6,342 bases of DNA from Gemmatimonadota bacterium (GTDB lineage Bacteria; Gemmatimonadota; Gemmatimonadetes; Gemmatimonadales; GWC2-71-9). A program made the position numbers and the translations under genes. This document shows, in pieces, positions 6,121 through 6,342 of this stretch. Where the stretch lies: NCBI GenBank assembly GCA_003221825.1, contig QHUE01000138.1, forward strand, positions 1 through 6,342, written 5' to 3'. The first letter of the stretch is position 1. Every line of letters starts with the position of its first letter. Below the pieces are notes generated by a model. The model made no database searches. It was not told where the DNA came from and saw nothing but the letters and a program-made list of their open reading frames with translations.

Positions 6121-6342
6121 CTAGCTCGAGCGGCGACGAGTCATGTGATGTTGTTCATCCATGCGCCACGTCTTGCCGCCGTCGTGCGAGGTCTCGCCGC
6201 GCCAGGTGAACGAATTCGGCGTGATGTCGTTGAACGACCAGCGCAGCGAGTCGCCCTGGTCGTCACGGCCGCGCAGCACGATGCGATCTCCCTCCGCGCC
6301 CCCTTCCATCCGGACGCCGGCGTTGAAGGACGGCGCCGCAAA
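6121..6342 (-). CDS. C-terminal fragment of an unidentified protein (5' end outside window)
   Basis: The last 73 residues of a protein whose frame is still open at the right edge; the ATG at 6309 is probably internal because the reading continues upstream without a stop. The tail reads as alternating polar and hydrophobic strands, with SLRWSFNDITPNSFTWRGE followed by DGGKTWR. This pattern, a Trp-rich strand ending before a basic tail, resembles the ends of small beta-barrel proteins annotated as DUF1579-like or simply hypothetical, but I cannot name the family with certainty. It lies 61 bases upstream of the exporter on the same strand and may be transcribed with it. Confidence 0.7.
   Translation of the reverse strand, partial: FAAPSFNAGVRMEGGAEGDRIVLRGRDDQGDSLRWSFNDITPNSFTWRGETSHDGGKTWRMDEQHHMTRRRSS

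Noticed and set aside
6110..6126. Seven-base stem with a 3-base loop overlapping the stop codon of the right-hand partial gene
   Set aside because: It contains a wobble pair on the transcribed strand and has no U-tract after it; as a terminator it is too weak to annotate.

Overview
The window is GC-rich, densely coding bacterial DNA with no RNA gene, CRISPR array, insertion sequence or origin that I can see. The protein families are a secreted M28 metallopeptidase, a secreted acetamidase/formamidase-like protein, a soil-bacterium type ankyrin protein with its characteristic N-terminal motif, and two MFS carriers. Together with signal peptides ending in Ala-Gln, this mix recalls Gemmatimonadota, with Acidobacteriota as second choice. 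That placement is inference from remembered homologues, not from a search.

Layout. The plus strand holds the C-terminal half of an MFS carrier of the lactate/sialate symporter type (3-572). After a 150-base gap comes an ankyrin-repeat protein (726-2207) with a clear ribosome binding site. The rest is on the minus strand. In transcription order it holds the end of an unidentified gene (6342-6121), a 14-helix DHA2-type drug exporter (6059-4524), a secreted acetamidase/formamidase-family protein (4404-3400) and a secreted M28 peptidase (3396-2200). The peptidase and ankyrin genes converge and overlap by 8 bases at their stop codons.

The amidase and peptidase genes are only 3 bases apart, and the peptidase's ribosome binding site lies in the last codons of the amidase gene, so they are very probably co-transcribed and translationally coupled. 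Both products carry N-terminal export signals, so together they look like an extracytoplasmic amide- and peptide-hydrolysing pair. The exporter lies 119 bases upstream on the same strand and may share the transcript. No common substrate can be read from the sequence.

The most unusual features are two dispersed-repeat-like palindromes. One (around 3040-3090) sits in frame inside the peptidase gene and is translated as a Gly/Ser/Pro/Arg linker. The other (4428-4459) fills the leader between exporter and amidase. I see no strong case for a wholly new system; the novelty is in these repeats, the amidase-peptidase coupling and some sequence departures in the exporter.
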